A stretch of 64,000 nt of DNA from Flavobacteriales bacterium (GTDB lineage: Bacteria; Bacteroidota; Bacteroidia; JACJYZ01): assembly GCA_020635855.1 (NCBI GenBank), contig JACJYZ010000002.1:1612001-1676000 (forward strand), written 5' to 3'. Shown here piece by piece: positions 41,929 to 50,066 of this stretch. A model generated the notes under the pieces. That model was not told the DNA's origin and ran no database searches. It was given only the letters and a program-made list of their open reading frames with translations. The position numbers were made by a program, and so were the translations under genes. Position 1 is the stretch's first letter. Each line of letters begins with the position of its first letter.

Positions 41929-43143
41929 ATGAGCGAACAACTGAATACAATCGAAGAAGCCCTGGAAGACATCCGGGCCGGCAAAGTGGTGATCGTGGTG
42001 GATGATGCCGACCGTGAAAACGAAGGAGATTTCATTGCCGCCTCGCGCCATGCCACCCCCGAACTGGTGAATTTTATGGCCACCCACGGGCGCGGACTCA
42101 TCTGCGCCTCCGTGGTGGAAAAACGCTGTGATGAACTCGGACTGGAGATGATGGTGTCCAAAAACACCTCGCTCCACGAAACGCCGTTCACCGTTTCCAT
42201 CGACCTGATCGGCCACGGCACCAGCACGGGCATTTCCGCCAGCGACCGGTCCAAGACCATCCTGGCCCTGATCAACCCGGATACCAAACCCACAGACTTT
42301 GCCAAACCCGGCCATATCTTCCCCCTCCGTGCAAAAGCCGGTGGTGTATTGAGACGTGCCGGACATACCGAAGCCGCCATCGACCTTTCCAGGCTGGCCG
42401 GCTACGAACCTGCCGGTGTGCTGGTGGAGATCATGAACGAAGATGGCACCATGGCGCGGCTCCCGCAGCTGCTGGAGATCGCGAAGAAGTTCAACCTGAA
42501 GGTCATCTCCATCGAAGACCTGATCGCCTACCGCATCGCCAAGGAAAGCCTGATTGATAAGGAAGTGGAAGTGGACATGCCCACCGAGTACGGCCATTTC
42601 AAGCTGATCGCCTACCGCCAGACCACCACCGGTGAAGAACACCTGGCCCTGGTGAAAGGCGAATGGCAGGAAGACGAACATGTGCTGGTGCGGATGCACT
42701 CATCCTGCCTGACCGGTGATATCTTCGGCTCCTGCCGCTGCGACTGCGGTTCCCAGCTGCACAAAGCCATGGAGATGATTGAGAAGGAAGGCAAAGGCGT
42801 GGTTGTGTACATGAACCATGAAGGCCGCGGCATCGGACTGCTGAACAAACTGAAAGCCTACGAGCTGCAGGAACAAGGCCGCGATACCGTGGAGGCGAAC
42901 CTGGAGCTGGGCTTCAAAGCGGACGCACGGGATTACGGCATCGGGGCGCAGATCCTGCGTGACCTGGGCGTGTCGAAGATCCGCCTGCTCTCCAACAACC
43001 CGAAAAAACGCACCGGCCTGATCAGCTACGGACTGGAGATCGTGGAGAACGTGGCCCTGGAGATCACGCCGAATGAACACAACAAAAAGTACCTGGAGAC
43101 GAAGAAGAACAAGATGGGACATACGTTGAAGTTGAAAGGGTAA
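41929..43143 (+). CDS. ribBA: Bifunctional 3,4-dihydroxy-2-butanone-4-phosphate synthase / GTP cyclohydrolase II
   Basis: 404 residues, both entry points of riboflavin synthesis. RibB half (1-200): VVIVVDDADRENEGDFIAAS, HGRGLICASV, STGISASDRSKTI and GHIFPLRAKAGGVLRRAGHT, the acidic and histidine metal-site motifs. RibA half (205-400): zinc cysteines in SSCLTGDIFGSCRCDCGSQL, then YMNHEGRGIGLLNKLKAY and the GTP-site RLLSNNPKKR. Full length. No FMN riboswitch consensus is present in the long leader. The gene ends directly in a GGTAAAG repeat tract. Confidence 0.98.
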   Translation: MSEQLNTIEEALEDIRAGKVVIVVDDADRENEGDFIAASRHATPELVNFMATHGRGLICASVVEKRCDELGLEMMVSKNTSLHETPFTVSIDLIGHGTSTGISASDRSKTILALINPDTKPTDFAKPGHIFPLRAKAGGVLRRAGHTEAAIDLSRLAGYEPAGVLVEIMNEDGTMARLPQLLEIAKKFNLKVISIEDLIAYRIAKESLIDKEVEVDMPTEYGHFKLIAYRQTTTGEEHLALVKGEWQEDEHVLVRMHSSCLTGDIFGSCRCDCGSQLHKAMEMIEKEGKGVVVYMNHEGRGIGLLNKLKAYELQEQGRDTVEANLELGFKADARDYGIGAQILRDLGVSKIRLLSNNPKKRTGLISYGLEIVENVALEITPNEHNKKYLETKKNKMGHTLKLKG

Positions 43144-43545
43144 AGGGGTAAAGGGGTAAAGAGGTAAAGAGGTAAAGAGGTAAAGAGGTAATACGGTAAG
43201 GAATGGTAAGGGGGTAAAAAGTAAGAAGGTAAGAAGGTAAGGGAGTAAGGGAGTAAGGGAGTAAGGGTGCAAGAAGGTAAGGGAGTGAATGGATTGTGCC
43301 TTGGATGCCTGTAACGCGACCGTAGGGAGCATTTTATAGCACAGTTCTTTACGCGACCGAAGGGAGTACCCCACAGCGCAGCATCCTTACACGACCGAAG
43401 GGAGGATTTTACAGCGTAGCTTCTTTACACGACCGAAGGGAGTACCCCACAGCACAGCTTCTTTACGCGACCAACGGGAGCTCTTTACAATACAATCATA
43501 ACACAACCAAAGGAAGCAATTCACACAGCACATCAATCTATAAAC
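43144..43545 (+). repeat. Bipartite element, locus 5: GGTAAAG head plus six 38-bp-type units
   Basis: The head is 130 bases of 8-base units (GGGTAAAG, AGGTAAAG, later GGTAAGGG/AGTAAGGG; 43144-43285). Units then start at 43314, 43351, 43389, 43427, 43465 and 43501, spaced 37, 38, 38, 38 and 36 bases. Unit core: ACGCGACCGAAGGGAG, about 8 variable bases, then ACAGCGCAGC and TTCTTT. No spacers as in CRISPR: only the middle bases vary. No gene in this gap. Confidence 0.8.
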
Positions 43546-43559
43546 CGTATACAATCACC

Positions 43560-44084
43560 ATGTCCGACCTCGCCTACCCCATCGGCCGCTTCAAATACGA
43601 AGCCGGCAACACAGAAAAACATCACCAGGCCATGGACTCCATCGCCCGCTTCGGCGCCGCCCTGGAAGCCGTGTGCAGAGACATCAACGATGAACAGCTT
43701 GCCTGGCGCTACCGCCCCGACGGGTGGACAATCCGCCAGGTGGTGCACCACTGCGCCGACAGCCACTCCAACGGTGTCGTACGCTTCAAGCTGGCCCTCA
43801 CCGAAGACACCCCAAGGATCAAAACCTACGACGAGAAAGCCTGGTCGGAACTGGCCGACAACCAGCTGCCCATCGTCTTCTCACTCGGTATCCTGTTCGG
43901 CGTACATGCACGCTGGGACGCCCTCCTGAAAAGCATGACACCCCAAGACTTCGAGAAGCGCTTCTTCCACCCCGAACACGACCGCGAGATTTCCCTGGCG
44001 GAAATGACACAACTCTACGGCTGGCATAGCAACCACCACTTGGCGCATATCCAGCAGGCGTTGGGCTTCAAGGGGAAGTATTAG
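43560..44084 (+). CDS. DinB/YfiT-type metal-dependent protein
   Basis: 174 residues. DinB four-helix fold of the YfiT/BstA branch: LAYPIGRFKYE opening, YRPDGWTIRQVVHHCADSHS with metal-ligand histidines, RFKLALTEDTPRIKTYDEKA, and YGWHSNHHLAHIQQAL supplying the other histidines. YfiT is a putative metal-dependent hydrolase; the related BstA is a thiol S-transferase. Substrate unknown here. Preceded by the repeat array and followed by the first twin-hairpin copy. Confidence 0.9.
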   Translation: MSDLAYPIGRFKYEAGNTEKHHQAMDSIARFGAALEAVCRDINDEQLAWRYRPDGWTIRQVVHHCADSHSNGVVRFKLALTEDTPRIKTYDEKAWSELADNQLPIVFSLGILFGVHARWDALLKSMTPQDFEKRFFHPEHDREISLAEMTQLYGWHSNHHLAHIQQALGFKGKY

Positions 44085-44087
44085 TTA

Positions 44088-44209
44088 ATTCTTAATTAGG
44101 AATTAGGAATTAGGGAGGTAGCTGCAAGCTACGTGATAGGAAGACGAAGGTACAACCTTCGCCTAACGCCCCGGCACTATTGGTGAGAAGCCATGGATAA
44201 CCGAGGATT
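44088..44209 (+). repeat. Heptad tract and twin-hairpin repeat, copy 1 (44118-44167)
   Basis: AATTAGG heptads (44094-44115) lead into the 50-bp element: stem GTAGC/GCTAC, a spacer of 12-13 bases, stem CGAAGGT/ACCTTCG, then CCTAAC. A downstream extension (GCCATGGATAACCGAGG, 44191-) is shared with other copies. Confidence 0.75.
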
Positions 44210-44214
44210 CAAAA

Positions 44215-44631
44215 ATGAAAAAAGACATGCGCGTTTTATTTGTCCTTTTCATTTCCTGTGCAATGGGAATCGCAGGGTGTTCTTCTTGTCCTGATTCTGA
44301 CATGTTGGTTGGTAGTTACTGTTATAGCCATCATGGTTTTTCTTCCTCCCAAGATTCAATTTTCATATATGCCGACGGCACCTATACATATCAACATCTG
44401 GCCTCCAACGGACATGTTTTTGACAGACACGGCGCGTGGAAGCATGATTCGCCTGGTTGCGAAATTCTTTTTGAAAATTTCCTGTTTTTCAGTGATGAAA
44501 AATCTTTCTCCGGTTCACAAGGTGGCAACTGGTATTCACGCGTTCATGTGGTGGATGGAGTGATACTATTAATGTATTCCTCGGAGGATAACATCTATTT
44601 TTCCAAAGTGGGAAGAAATTCCCGACGTTAG
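44215..44631 (+). CDS. Putative lipoprotein of unknown function
   Basis: 138 residues. Signal VLFVLFISCAMGIAGC with lipobox IAGC. The mature part is a small beta-rich domain (DSIFIYADGTYTYQHLASNG, GAWKHDSPGCEILFENFLFF, VHVVDGVILLMYSSEDNIYF), typical of lipocalin-like or copper-resistance-like lipoproteins, but no family is recognised. It is bracketed by twin-hairpin copies 1 and 2 in opposite orientation; copy 2 starts 3 bases after the stop. Confidence 0.7.
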   Translation: MKKDMRVLFVLFISCAMGIAGCSSCPDSDMLVGSYCYSHHGFSSSQDSIFIYADGTYTYQHLASNGHVFDRHGAWKHDSPGCEILFENFLFFSDEKSFSGSQGGNWYSRVHVVDGVILLMYSSEDNIYFSKVGRNSRR

Positions 44632-44633
44632 AC

Positions 44634-44682
44634 GTTAGGCGAAGGTTGTGCCTTCGTCTTAGTATCTTGTAGCATCCGCTAC
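44634..44682 (-). repeat. Twin-hairpin repeat, copy 2
   Basis: The 49-bp element on the minus strand: GTAGC-GGAT-GCTAC stem, spacer, CGAAGG/CCTTCG stem, CCTAAC end at 44634. Confidence 0.75.
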
Positions 44683-44785
44683 CCTGCATTCGTCAAACGC
44701 CTGGCAAACTCAGCGTAGCTAAGGAGAACACAGGAATTGTATCTCTTCGTCTGCAAAATTCGTAACTTAGGGAAAAATAGGCCTT

Positions 44786-44968
44786 ATGCTGACCAAGGAA
44801 AAAATACTGCAGTCTCTCAAAGACCTTCCCGATACCTTCTCCATTGATGAGTTGTTTGACAGGATTATTCTGCTGAATAAAATTGAAGTTGGGCTGGAAC
44901 AGTCAAAATCCGGCAAAACCAGCACAACAGATCAGGCCAGGGACAAGTTAAAAAAATGGCTGAAGTAA
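44786..44968 (+). CDS. Antitoxin of a RelE/ParE-type pair
   Basis: 60 residues: a helix-rich protein (KEKILQSLKDLPDTFSIDEL, DRIILLNKIEVGLEQSKSGK) with a charged C-terminal tail, the size and pattern of antitoxins that precede ParE toxins in Bacteroidota. It overlaps the toxin gene by 13 bases. It would bind and neutralise the toxin and repress the pair (family knowledge). Confidence 0.8.
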   Translation: MLTKEKILQSLKDLPDTFSIDELFDRIILLNKIEVGLEQSKSGKTSTTDQARDKLKKWLK

Positions 44969-45267
44969 GGTGGACCGACCAGGCAATTGAAGATATAAAC
45001 AACATTGCCGAATACATTTCCAAAGACAGCCTCACATTTGCCCGGATCCAAACCGATAGATTTTTCGAACGGGTAGAAATCCTGGAGACTCAACCACTGG
45101 CCGGACGCATTGTTCCGGAACTCAATGACCAAACCATAAGGGAGCTGGTTATGGGCAATTACAGGATCGTTTATCTCATGGATTCAGAAGACACAGCAAC
45201 CATTCTAACTGTGCATCACAGCCGCAGACAACTATCCAACAACCCTGCTTTCGAAGAAGATAAATAA
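44956..45267 (+). CDS. RelE/ParE-family toxin
   Basis: 103 residues. ParE/RelE fold: EVRWTDQAIEDINNIAEYIS, then TDRFFERVEILETQPLAGRI, VPELNDQTIRELVMGNYRIV and YLMDSEDTATILTVHHSRRQL. The R-E-L-x-x-G-x-Y-R-I-V-Y segment and HHSRR tail match the ParE/RelE family (gyrase poison or mRNA interferase; which one cannot be told). Translationally coupled to the antitoxin. Lies between twin-hairpin copies 2 and 3. Confidence 0.9.
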   Translation: MAEVRWTDQAIEDINNIAEYISKDSLTFARIQTDRFFERVEILETQPLAGRIVPELNDQTIRELVMGNYRIVYLMDSEDTATILTVHHSRRQLSNNPAFEEDK

Positions 45268-45282
45268 TATAGTTTGCCTTCG

Positions 45283-45390
45283 TTTAATACCTGCCACAGA
45301 TGGCAACAAGCTATGGAGAACAAGGGAAAAGCCGGGCATTGTAGCTACAAGCTACGCGATAGGAAGATGAAGGTACAACCTTCGCCTAAC
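45283..45390 (+). repeat. Degenerate half-copy and twin-hairpin repeat, copy 3 (45341-45390)
   Basis: The 50-bp element is GTAGC-TACAA-GCTAC, spacer, GAAGGT/ACCTTC stem, GCCTAAC. Just before it, 45277-45331 carries a decayed copy of the right half and extension (CCTTCGTTTAAT ... GCTATGGAGAACAAGG). Confidence 0.7.
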
Positions 45391-45451
45391 GTCCCGTGCC
45401 TTGTGATAGGCAATGGAGAAAAGAACTACCGGTATTAGTACACACTGAAAG

Positions 45452-46048
45452 ATGAAAGCCATCAGGTACATACGAACAGCCATTTTCACTTTGGCTGCCC
45501 TGGGCATGGTTGACTTTATGACACGGACCGGTCTCGACGCAGCCGGACGCTACTCATACAGCGACTTCAACAACCATGCACTTTCCCGGACATTGGCAGA
45601 TGTTCTCTTGCTGACAGCTTTCATCTTTCTGGCGGCCCGACAGTGGATGCAAAAAGGAAGGGATCCGCTGTATGGGATGGCTTCCCTGATTTTCATCCTG
45701 TTGCTCATACCCAATATCGGCACCTGGCTTTACCTGACCAACGTCAGCCCGATATACCCATACATCCTCACTGTTTTCTCCCTGCCCATACTTATCATCC
45801 TTCACGACCTTTCAGCAGCCAGGCATATCAACTTCAAATTCCCGCTTATCGCCGGACTGTTTTTTATCGCTTCCGGCTTTGTGTACGATATCGCATGTAT
45901 CAACCTCCCCTTTCAGGACCCCACTCCTGAAATCATCAACAAACGAATTAGTCAGCAGAAGACATTGTATTGGCTGTATTATATTGGGATGTTATTGATG
46001 ACAACCGGTGTCTTACAGCGTATGACAAGAAAATTAAAAACTGCATAG
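45452..46048 (+). CDS. Small integral membrane protein of unknown function
   Basis: 198 residues with five or six hydrophobic segments: TAIFTLAALGMVDFMT, LADVLLLTAFIFLAA, MASLIFILLLIPNIGTWLYL, YPYILTVFSLPILIIL, FPLIAGLFFIASGFVY and LYWLYYIGMLLMTTGVLQ. No recognised family. Bracketed by twin-hairpin copies 3 and 4. Confidence 0.65.
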   Translation: MKAIRYIRTAIFTLAALGMVDFMTRTGLDAAGRYSYSDFNNHALSRTLADVLLLTAFIFLAARQWMQKGRDPLYGMASLIFILLLIPNIGTWLYLTNVSPIYPYILTVFSLPILIILHDLSAARHINFKFPLIAGLFFIASGFVYDIACINLPFQDPTPEIINKRISQQKTLYWLYYIGMLLMTTGVLQRMTRKLKTA

Positions 46049-46067
46049 AACAGGGGAGTTGTGCAAT

Positions 46068-46117
46068 GTAGCTGCAAGCTACGTGATAGGAAGACGAAGG
46101 TACAACCTTCGCCTAAC
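46068..46117 (+). repeat. Twin-hairpin repeat, copy 4
   Basis: Essentially identical to copy 1 (stems GTAGC/GCTAC and CGAAGGT/ACCTTCG, end GCCTAAC). It lies 20 bases after one orphan gene and 55 bases before the next. Confidence 0.8.
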
Positions 46118-46171
46118 GGCCGGCCGCACAGTCTTAAGCCTGATCCAATGGTGACACATTAACAAATATGC

Positions 46172-46831
46172 ATGGGACTTTCAAACAGCATAATTGCACT
46201 CAAAGGCAACCATCTTAACAAGATATCTCAAATCTTCGAGACACTCGGTTATGTTGACAATAACCGCAACAAGGAATATGACAAATGGGAAGAAGCCGAG
46301 ACCTTCTTATTTGACAACTATTTTGACCTGGCCAACCAAAGTATTGCTATCAGAGGCATCTGGGTAGACAACAACTGGACAAGCATTTGTGACCCTGAAA
46401 TGGTTGACGCGATGGAGGATGATAAAATCAGTCAACTCTCCGGCGACCTGGACGCAATCATTCTGACCTTTATGGTACAAAGCACCTCTGGTTTATTTTG
46501 GTTTGCCAAGTATGACAAGACCAAACAAAGACACTTTTTTGCAGTGGATGGTCGGATAATTGAGAACATGGGTGACCCACTAACAGAGGAACAAGGACTG
46601 AACATCAATGAGCGCATTTGCGGTGACGACATCATCAAATTGGCTGACAGGCTCGGCGTTGATTTTGAAGCGCCCCATACACAGACAACATTTATAGTAA
46701 AGGAGTTGGGGTATGGCGACCAAGTGCAACAGGAAATCAATCAGGTAAACCAGCCGACACTGCCAAAAAAGCAAGCAACACAAACCGGGCACGACAATCA
46801 GGGGAAAAAGAAACCTTGGTGGAGGTTTTAG
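46172..46831 (+). CDS. Protein of unknown function
   Basis: 219 residues, cytosolic by appearance. The N-terminal 170 residues look like a compact alpha/beta domain (SNSIIALKGNHLNKISQIFE, ETFLFDNYFDLANQSIAIRG, DAIILTFMVQSTSGLFWFAK, TTFIVKELGYGDQVQQE). The C-terminus is a low-complexity linker ending in KKKPWWRF. No family recognised. The gene is more AT-rich than the core genes and sits between twin-hairpin copies 4 and 5, suggesting acquisition. Confidence 0.65.
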   Translation: MGLSNSIIALKGNHLNKISQIFETLGYVDNNRNKEYDKWEEAETFLFDNYFDLANQSIAIRGIWVDNNWTSICDPEMVDAMEDDKISQLSGDLDAIILTFMVQSTSGLFWFAKYDKTKQRHFFAVDGRIIENMGDPLTEEQGLNINERICGDDIIKLADRLGVDFEAPHTQTTFIVKELGYGDQVQQEINQVNQPTLPKKQATQTGHDNQGKKKPWWRF

Positions 46832-46866
46832 AAATATAGTAGAAAGTGTGCTATAAGAAGCCCTCG

Positions 46867-46943
46867 TTCTCCATGGCTTCAAAGCCCCTGTGCCGTTAGG
46901 CGAAGCTAACACCTTCGTCTTTCTATTCTGTAGCATCCGCTAC
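46867..46943 (-). repeat. Twin-hairpin repeat, copy 5 (46895-46943) with extension
   Basis: On the minus strand: GTAGC-GGAT-GCTAC, spacer, CGAAG/CTTCG stem with a changed loop (GTGTTAG), CCTAAC, then the extension GCCATGGAGAACGAGGG (46880-46864). Loop and stem changes keep pairing. Confidence 0.75.
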
Positions 46944-46985
46944 CCCACAACGTCCTGCGATGAGTTGAAACAACCCGGCTGAAAA

Positions 46986-47130
46986 GTTTGCGGTTTCTGG
47001 TTTGTAGTTATTTAACATCAAGGGATATACGAAGACACATCGCGGAATGTGCACTGCACATCCCAGCGCCTCTATGTTCAAACGAAACGACGCCCCAACT
47101 ACAAACCACAAACTAGAAACTACAAACTAC
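46986..47130. repeat. MITE-like inverted heptad element, copy 1
   Basis: The left arm GTTTGCGGTTTCTGGTTTGT and the right arm (AACTACAAACCACAAACTAG, then AAACTACAAAC) are inverted heptad tracts. The internal core from GTAGTTATTTAACATCAAGG to CAGCGCCT is shared with the element at 49878-50066. Confidence 0.75.
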
Positions 47131-47159
47131 ATAGCCCAGTGCACATTCCTTTGTCAGAT

Positions 47160-47240
47160 GCCAACTTGAGACTCGCGACTTGAGACTTGAGACTTCTTTG
47201 CCCGCCGTAGCTTTAGCGCAGGTGGGAGACTTGCTTGCCC
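47160..47240. repeat. TTGAGAC heptads and GCCCGCC...GGTGGG hairpin
   Basis: TTGAGAC TCGCGAC TTGAGAC TTGAGAC runs from 47163. GCCCGCCGTAGCTTTAGCGC with AGGTGGG (47200-47228) forms a hairpin that is also present in degraded form at 49812-49840, 50008-50037 and 1058-1090. Confidence 0.6.
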
Positions 47241-47257
47241 CGTGTTATGAATTTTAT

Positions 47258-49666
47258 TTAATTCTTTTTTATCCGGTCAAAATCCCCTTCCAGGGTTTCG
47301 TCCTTGATTTTCGTGTCCTTCAATTTACCGAAGTTCCAGGTGAGCATGCACCTCCATGTTCTCGTATCGGTTTTGGATGAATAATCCACATAGAAATCAT
47401 TCAGTTGGGTGGTTCCTGATTCGATTTCCCGGTAGGTGAGATCAAAGCCAGTAAACTTAGCCACCAGCTTACGCTTGAAAAACTTTGCGGAAATACCGGC
47501 ACCCAGGCTTTGGTAAGGCCTGAGCACGAAAAGTCCATCGGCCCCGGGCGACACATATTCATAGGTGAGTTCCAAGGACGCGTCTTTAAATACATTGAAC
47601 TCATTATACAGACTTAGAAACAACATCGGCCTGGTGTTTTCCACAATCGAAACACCCTCATTGTAAACGAACGAATTTTTAGCATAGGTAAATGAATTAT
47701 AGGTGGACCACTTCCCTATTTCAAATGACAAAATGGTTCCAACGGAATATGTTTCACTTGCCTTCAGGTTCCTCACCACAGCAGCAAATGAATTTTCCGT
47801 CGGCAATTTCTCCACCGTAAGGTACATGGGGTCTTCTGACCGGGTGTACCCCAGGCTGAATGTGGCGATTCCGGCATAATCTACACTCAGTTCAGACTGC
47901 TTGGAAACAGAGGGTTTCAACCCGGGATTTCCCCGAAAAGACGAGAGGGTGTCAATATAATTCACAAACGGATCCAGGTCTTTGAATGCAGGCCTGTTGA
48001 TTCTGCTCAGGTATGTGAGACTGATCAACAGATCCTCCGACAATTGATAACCTAACCTGGCATTCGGGAACAAATGGATATAGCCTGTATCCACCACCGT
48101 TTTTTTCATTACCTCCGACCGACCGTTGCTCACTGTCCACTCAGACCGGGCGCCCAGCATATATTGCCACTTTTTTACAACACCGGACAGCTGTCCGAAC
48201 AGTGCCAAAGTTTTTTCTTCGTACGCATAGCTGTTCAGCAAGACCGAATCCACCACCCAGGTTCCATGCTGTTTTTCCTGAAAATCAATTCCACTTTCAT
48301 TGGAAACAATGCCCGCCTTGCACCCCACATCCAGTTTGTGGTTTTTGTTCAATGCATTGCCAAAATCCATTTGCCCGGACAGGATGTTGTATCTGTTGGT
48401 GCTTCTGCTTTGCAGCAAACCATTGGCAGGTGTTCCGAAATCAATTTGCTGATCAATCACATCTACATTCCGGATGTCGTGAAATGTGTATTGTCCGGTG
48501 AATTTCAATTCGCTTTCCAATGTGTCCAGCATAAGCGAATACCCACCTGTAAACGAATGCCCTGAAGAGGCGGGCTGGCCTGTGGAATGACTGCTGATGT
48601 CGCCGGAAAACAAACCATTTTCGTAAATGTTGTTGATGTTCGTAGACGTTGATGACCAATCGTTCACCACGCCGTAATAGTTAAAAAACAAGGTGTTCAA
48701 AGTGTCGATCCTGTACTCCGCCTTCAATAGGTTGGCCAGTTCCAGATCATGGGACACATCCGTGACAATCCTATTGTCCATTTCCACCACAGAGGGTTGG
48801 GCAATCTTGCGATAGTATGTATCCTCGGTTCGATATGTGCCATTCGCATTTCCCATCCCGTAAAACAGCGACCATTTTTTGTTTTTGTAATTAATATTCC
48901 CGCCCACCTGGGTAGACCAGAATGTTTTTCTGTTGACCAGTGCGTACACACTTCCCTGGTAGCCTTCCAGTTCTGATTTTTTTGTTATGATTTCTATCAC
49001 AGCATTTCCCTGGGCATCATACTTCGGGCCCGGGTTTTCTATGATGTTTATTTTCTTCACATCCCTTGACCCTATGGCATTCAATATATCCGTGGTGGCC
49101 ACGCGCTGTCCGTCAACATAAACAATGGCTGTTCCCTTGCCCGGAACAACTACCTGTCCATCTGATTTCACGATTACATTCGGACTGCTTTTCAACACAT
49201 CAAGCGCGGTTCCTTTTTCACTCAGAATGGTCCCGTCAACATTTACAACCAACTTATCAATTTCCTTCACATACAAAGGGATGTTGCCAGTGATTTCAAC
49301 GGTTTTCAACAACCTCGTGGTTAGCGTTACGGTACCGATATCCACCACACCGTTTTTATCCGCTTGCAATGGCTGGTTATAATACTGTTGTTCGTAAGCG
49401 AAGGTGGTGAACAGCAAAATAACAGGCATCTCATCTATGCCTGACAATTCGAAACGACCATTCATAATATAGGTTCCTTTGACCATAACCGAATCGCCGA
49501 TTCGCAGCGCCAATACATTCCCGTAGTCAACCGGTTGGCCCTTTTCATCAACCACCTTTCCCTGAATGGTTGCTCCCTGTCCGTATGCCTTTGCCGTGAC
49601 AAAGAACAATACCAAAAGCAACAGACTTCGGGTGAACGCATGCATCCTGTTTCTCGTTTTCCTCAT
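47258..49666 (-). CDS. TonB-dependent-receptor-like outer-membrane beta-barrel protein
   Basis: About 802 residues. Signal peptide (RSLLLLVLFFVTAKAYGQ), then a carboxypeptidase-regulatory-like domain (GATIQGKVVDEKGQPVDYGN), a plug-like domain (LDVLKSSPNVIVKSDGQVVV, VYVDGQRVATTDILNAIGSR, KINIIENPGPKYDAQGNAVI) and a long beta-barrel region ending in an aromatic strand (WRCMLTWNFGKLKDTKIKDE). It matches the outer-membrane beta-barrel family related to TonB receptors without a clear TonB box; ligand unknown. The frame extends to 49759, but a TATGTTTG box at 49725-49732 rules out the upstream starts; ATG 49666 is chosen (49684 is possible). Confidence 0.88.
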   Translation of the reverse strand: MRKTRNRMHAFTRSLLLLVLFFVTAKAYGQGATIQGKVVDEKGQPVDYGNVLALRIGDSVMVKGTYIMNGRFELSGIDEMPVILLFTTFAYEQQYYNQPLQADKNGVVDIGTVTLTTRLLKTVEITGNIPLYVKEIDKLVVNVDGTILSEKGTALDVLKSSPNVIVKSDGQVVVPGKGTAIVYVDGQRVATTDILNAIGSRDVKKINIIENPGPKYDAQGNAVIEIITKKSELEGYQGSVYALVNRKTFWSTQVGGNINYKNKKWSLFYGMGNANGTYRTEDTYYRKIAQPSVVEMDNRIVTDVSHDLELANLLKAEYRIDTLNTLFFNYYGVVNDWSSTSTNINNIYENGLFSGDISSHSTGQPASSGHSFTGGYSLMLDTLESELKFTGQYTFHDIRNVDVIDQQIDFGTPANGLLQSRSTNRYNILSGQMDFGNALNKNHKLDVGCKAGIVSNESGIDFQEKQHGTWVVDSVLLNSYAYEEKTLALFGQLSGVVKKWQYMLGARSEWTVSNGRSEVMKKTVVDTGYIHLFPNARLGYQLSEDLLISLTYLSRINRPAFKDLDPFVNYIDTLSSFRGNPGLKPSVSKQSELSVDYAGIATFSLGYTRSEDPMYLTVEKLPTENSFAAVVRNLKASETYSVGTILSFEIGKWSTYNSFTYAKNSFVYNEGVSIVENTRPMLFLSLYNEFNVFKDASLELTYEYVSPGADGLFVLRPYQSLGAGISAKFFKRKLVAKFTGFDLTYREIESGTTQLNDFYVDYSSKTDTRTWRCMLTWNFGKLKDTKIKDETLEGDFDRIKKN

Positions 49667-49724
49667 GGTATGTGTGTCGACCATATTATTCAAAACATAT
49701 CGAATCTTCCTTTTCCTTTGCATG

Positions 49725-49732
49725 CAAACATA
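49725..49732 (-). promoter_or_regulatory. -7 box TATGTTTG of the receptor gene
   Basis: A full TAnnTTTG match on the minus strand, 58 bases upstream of the ATG at 49666. Confidence 0.5.
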
Positions 49733-49809
49733 AATACCCCGGGAAAAGTATATTGCCAAAAGTGGTTGAACACATCAAAGATACCAAGCCAGCGCTAATG
49801 TTCTTCTCT

Positions 49810-50066
49810 TTGCCTGCCCGTCATAGCTTTAGCGAAGGAGGGAGACTTACATTCCACGACCTATCTACCGGATGAAAAGTTTGTGGTTTCTGGTTTCTGG
49901 TTTCTGGTTTGTAGTTATTTAACATCAAGGGATATACGAAGACACATCACTGAATGTACACTGCTCATCTCAGCGCCTTTGAGCTAAACCCCACGACGCA
50001 CCCAACCACCCGCCTTCGCTCAGCTACGGACGGGCAAGCAAACAACAAACTAGAAACTACAAACTT
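49810..50066. repeat. MITE-like inverted heptad element, copy 2 (49878-50066), with adjoining hairpin
   Basis: Arms GTTTGTGGTTTCTGGTTTCT... (49879-49917) and the inverse AACAAACTAGAAACTACAAAC (about 50044-50064) flank the core shared with 46986-47130, here enlarged by a CCCGCCTTCGCT...CGGACGGGC hairpin (50008-50036). The 49667-50284 gap otherwise holds no gene. Confidence 0.75.

Noticed and set aside
43310..43540. CRISPR array
   Set aside because: Units are about 38 bp back-to-back without unique spacers; variation is inside the unit, and no cas gene is present.
44118..46943. Calling the twin-hairpin elements full attC sites
   Set aside because: CCTAAC/GTTAGG ends resemble attC core sites, but no single copy has both ends bounding one inverted repeat, and orientations alternate around genes.
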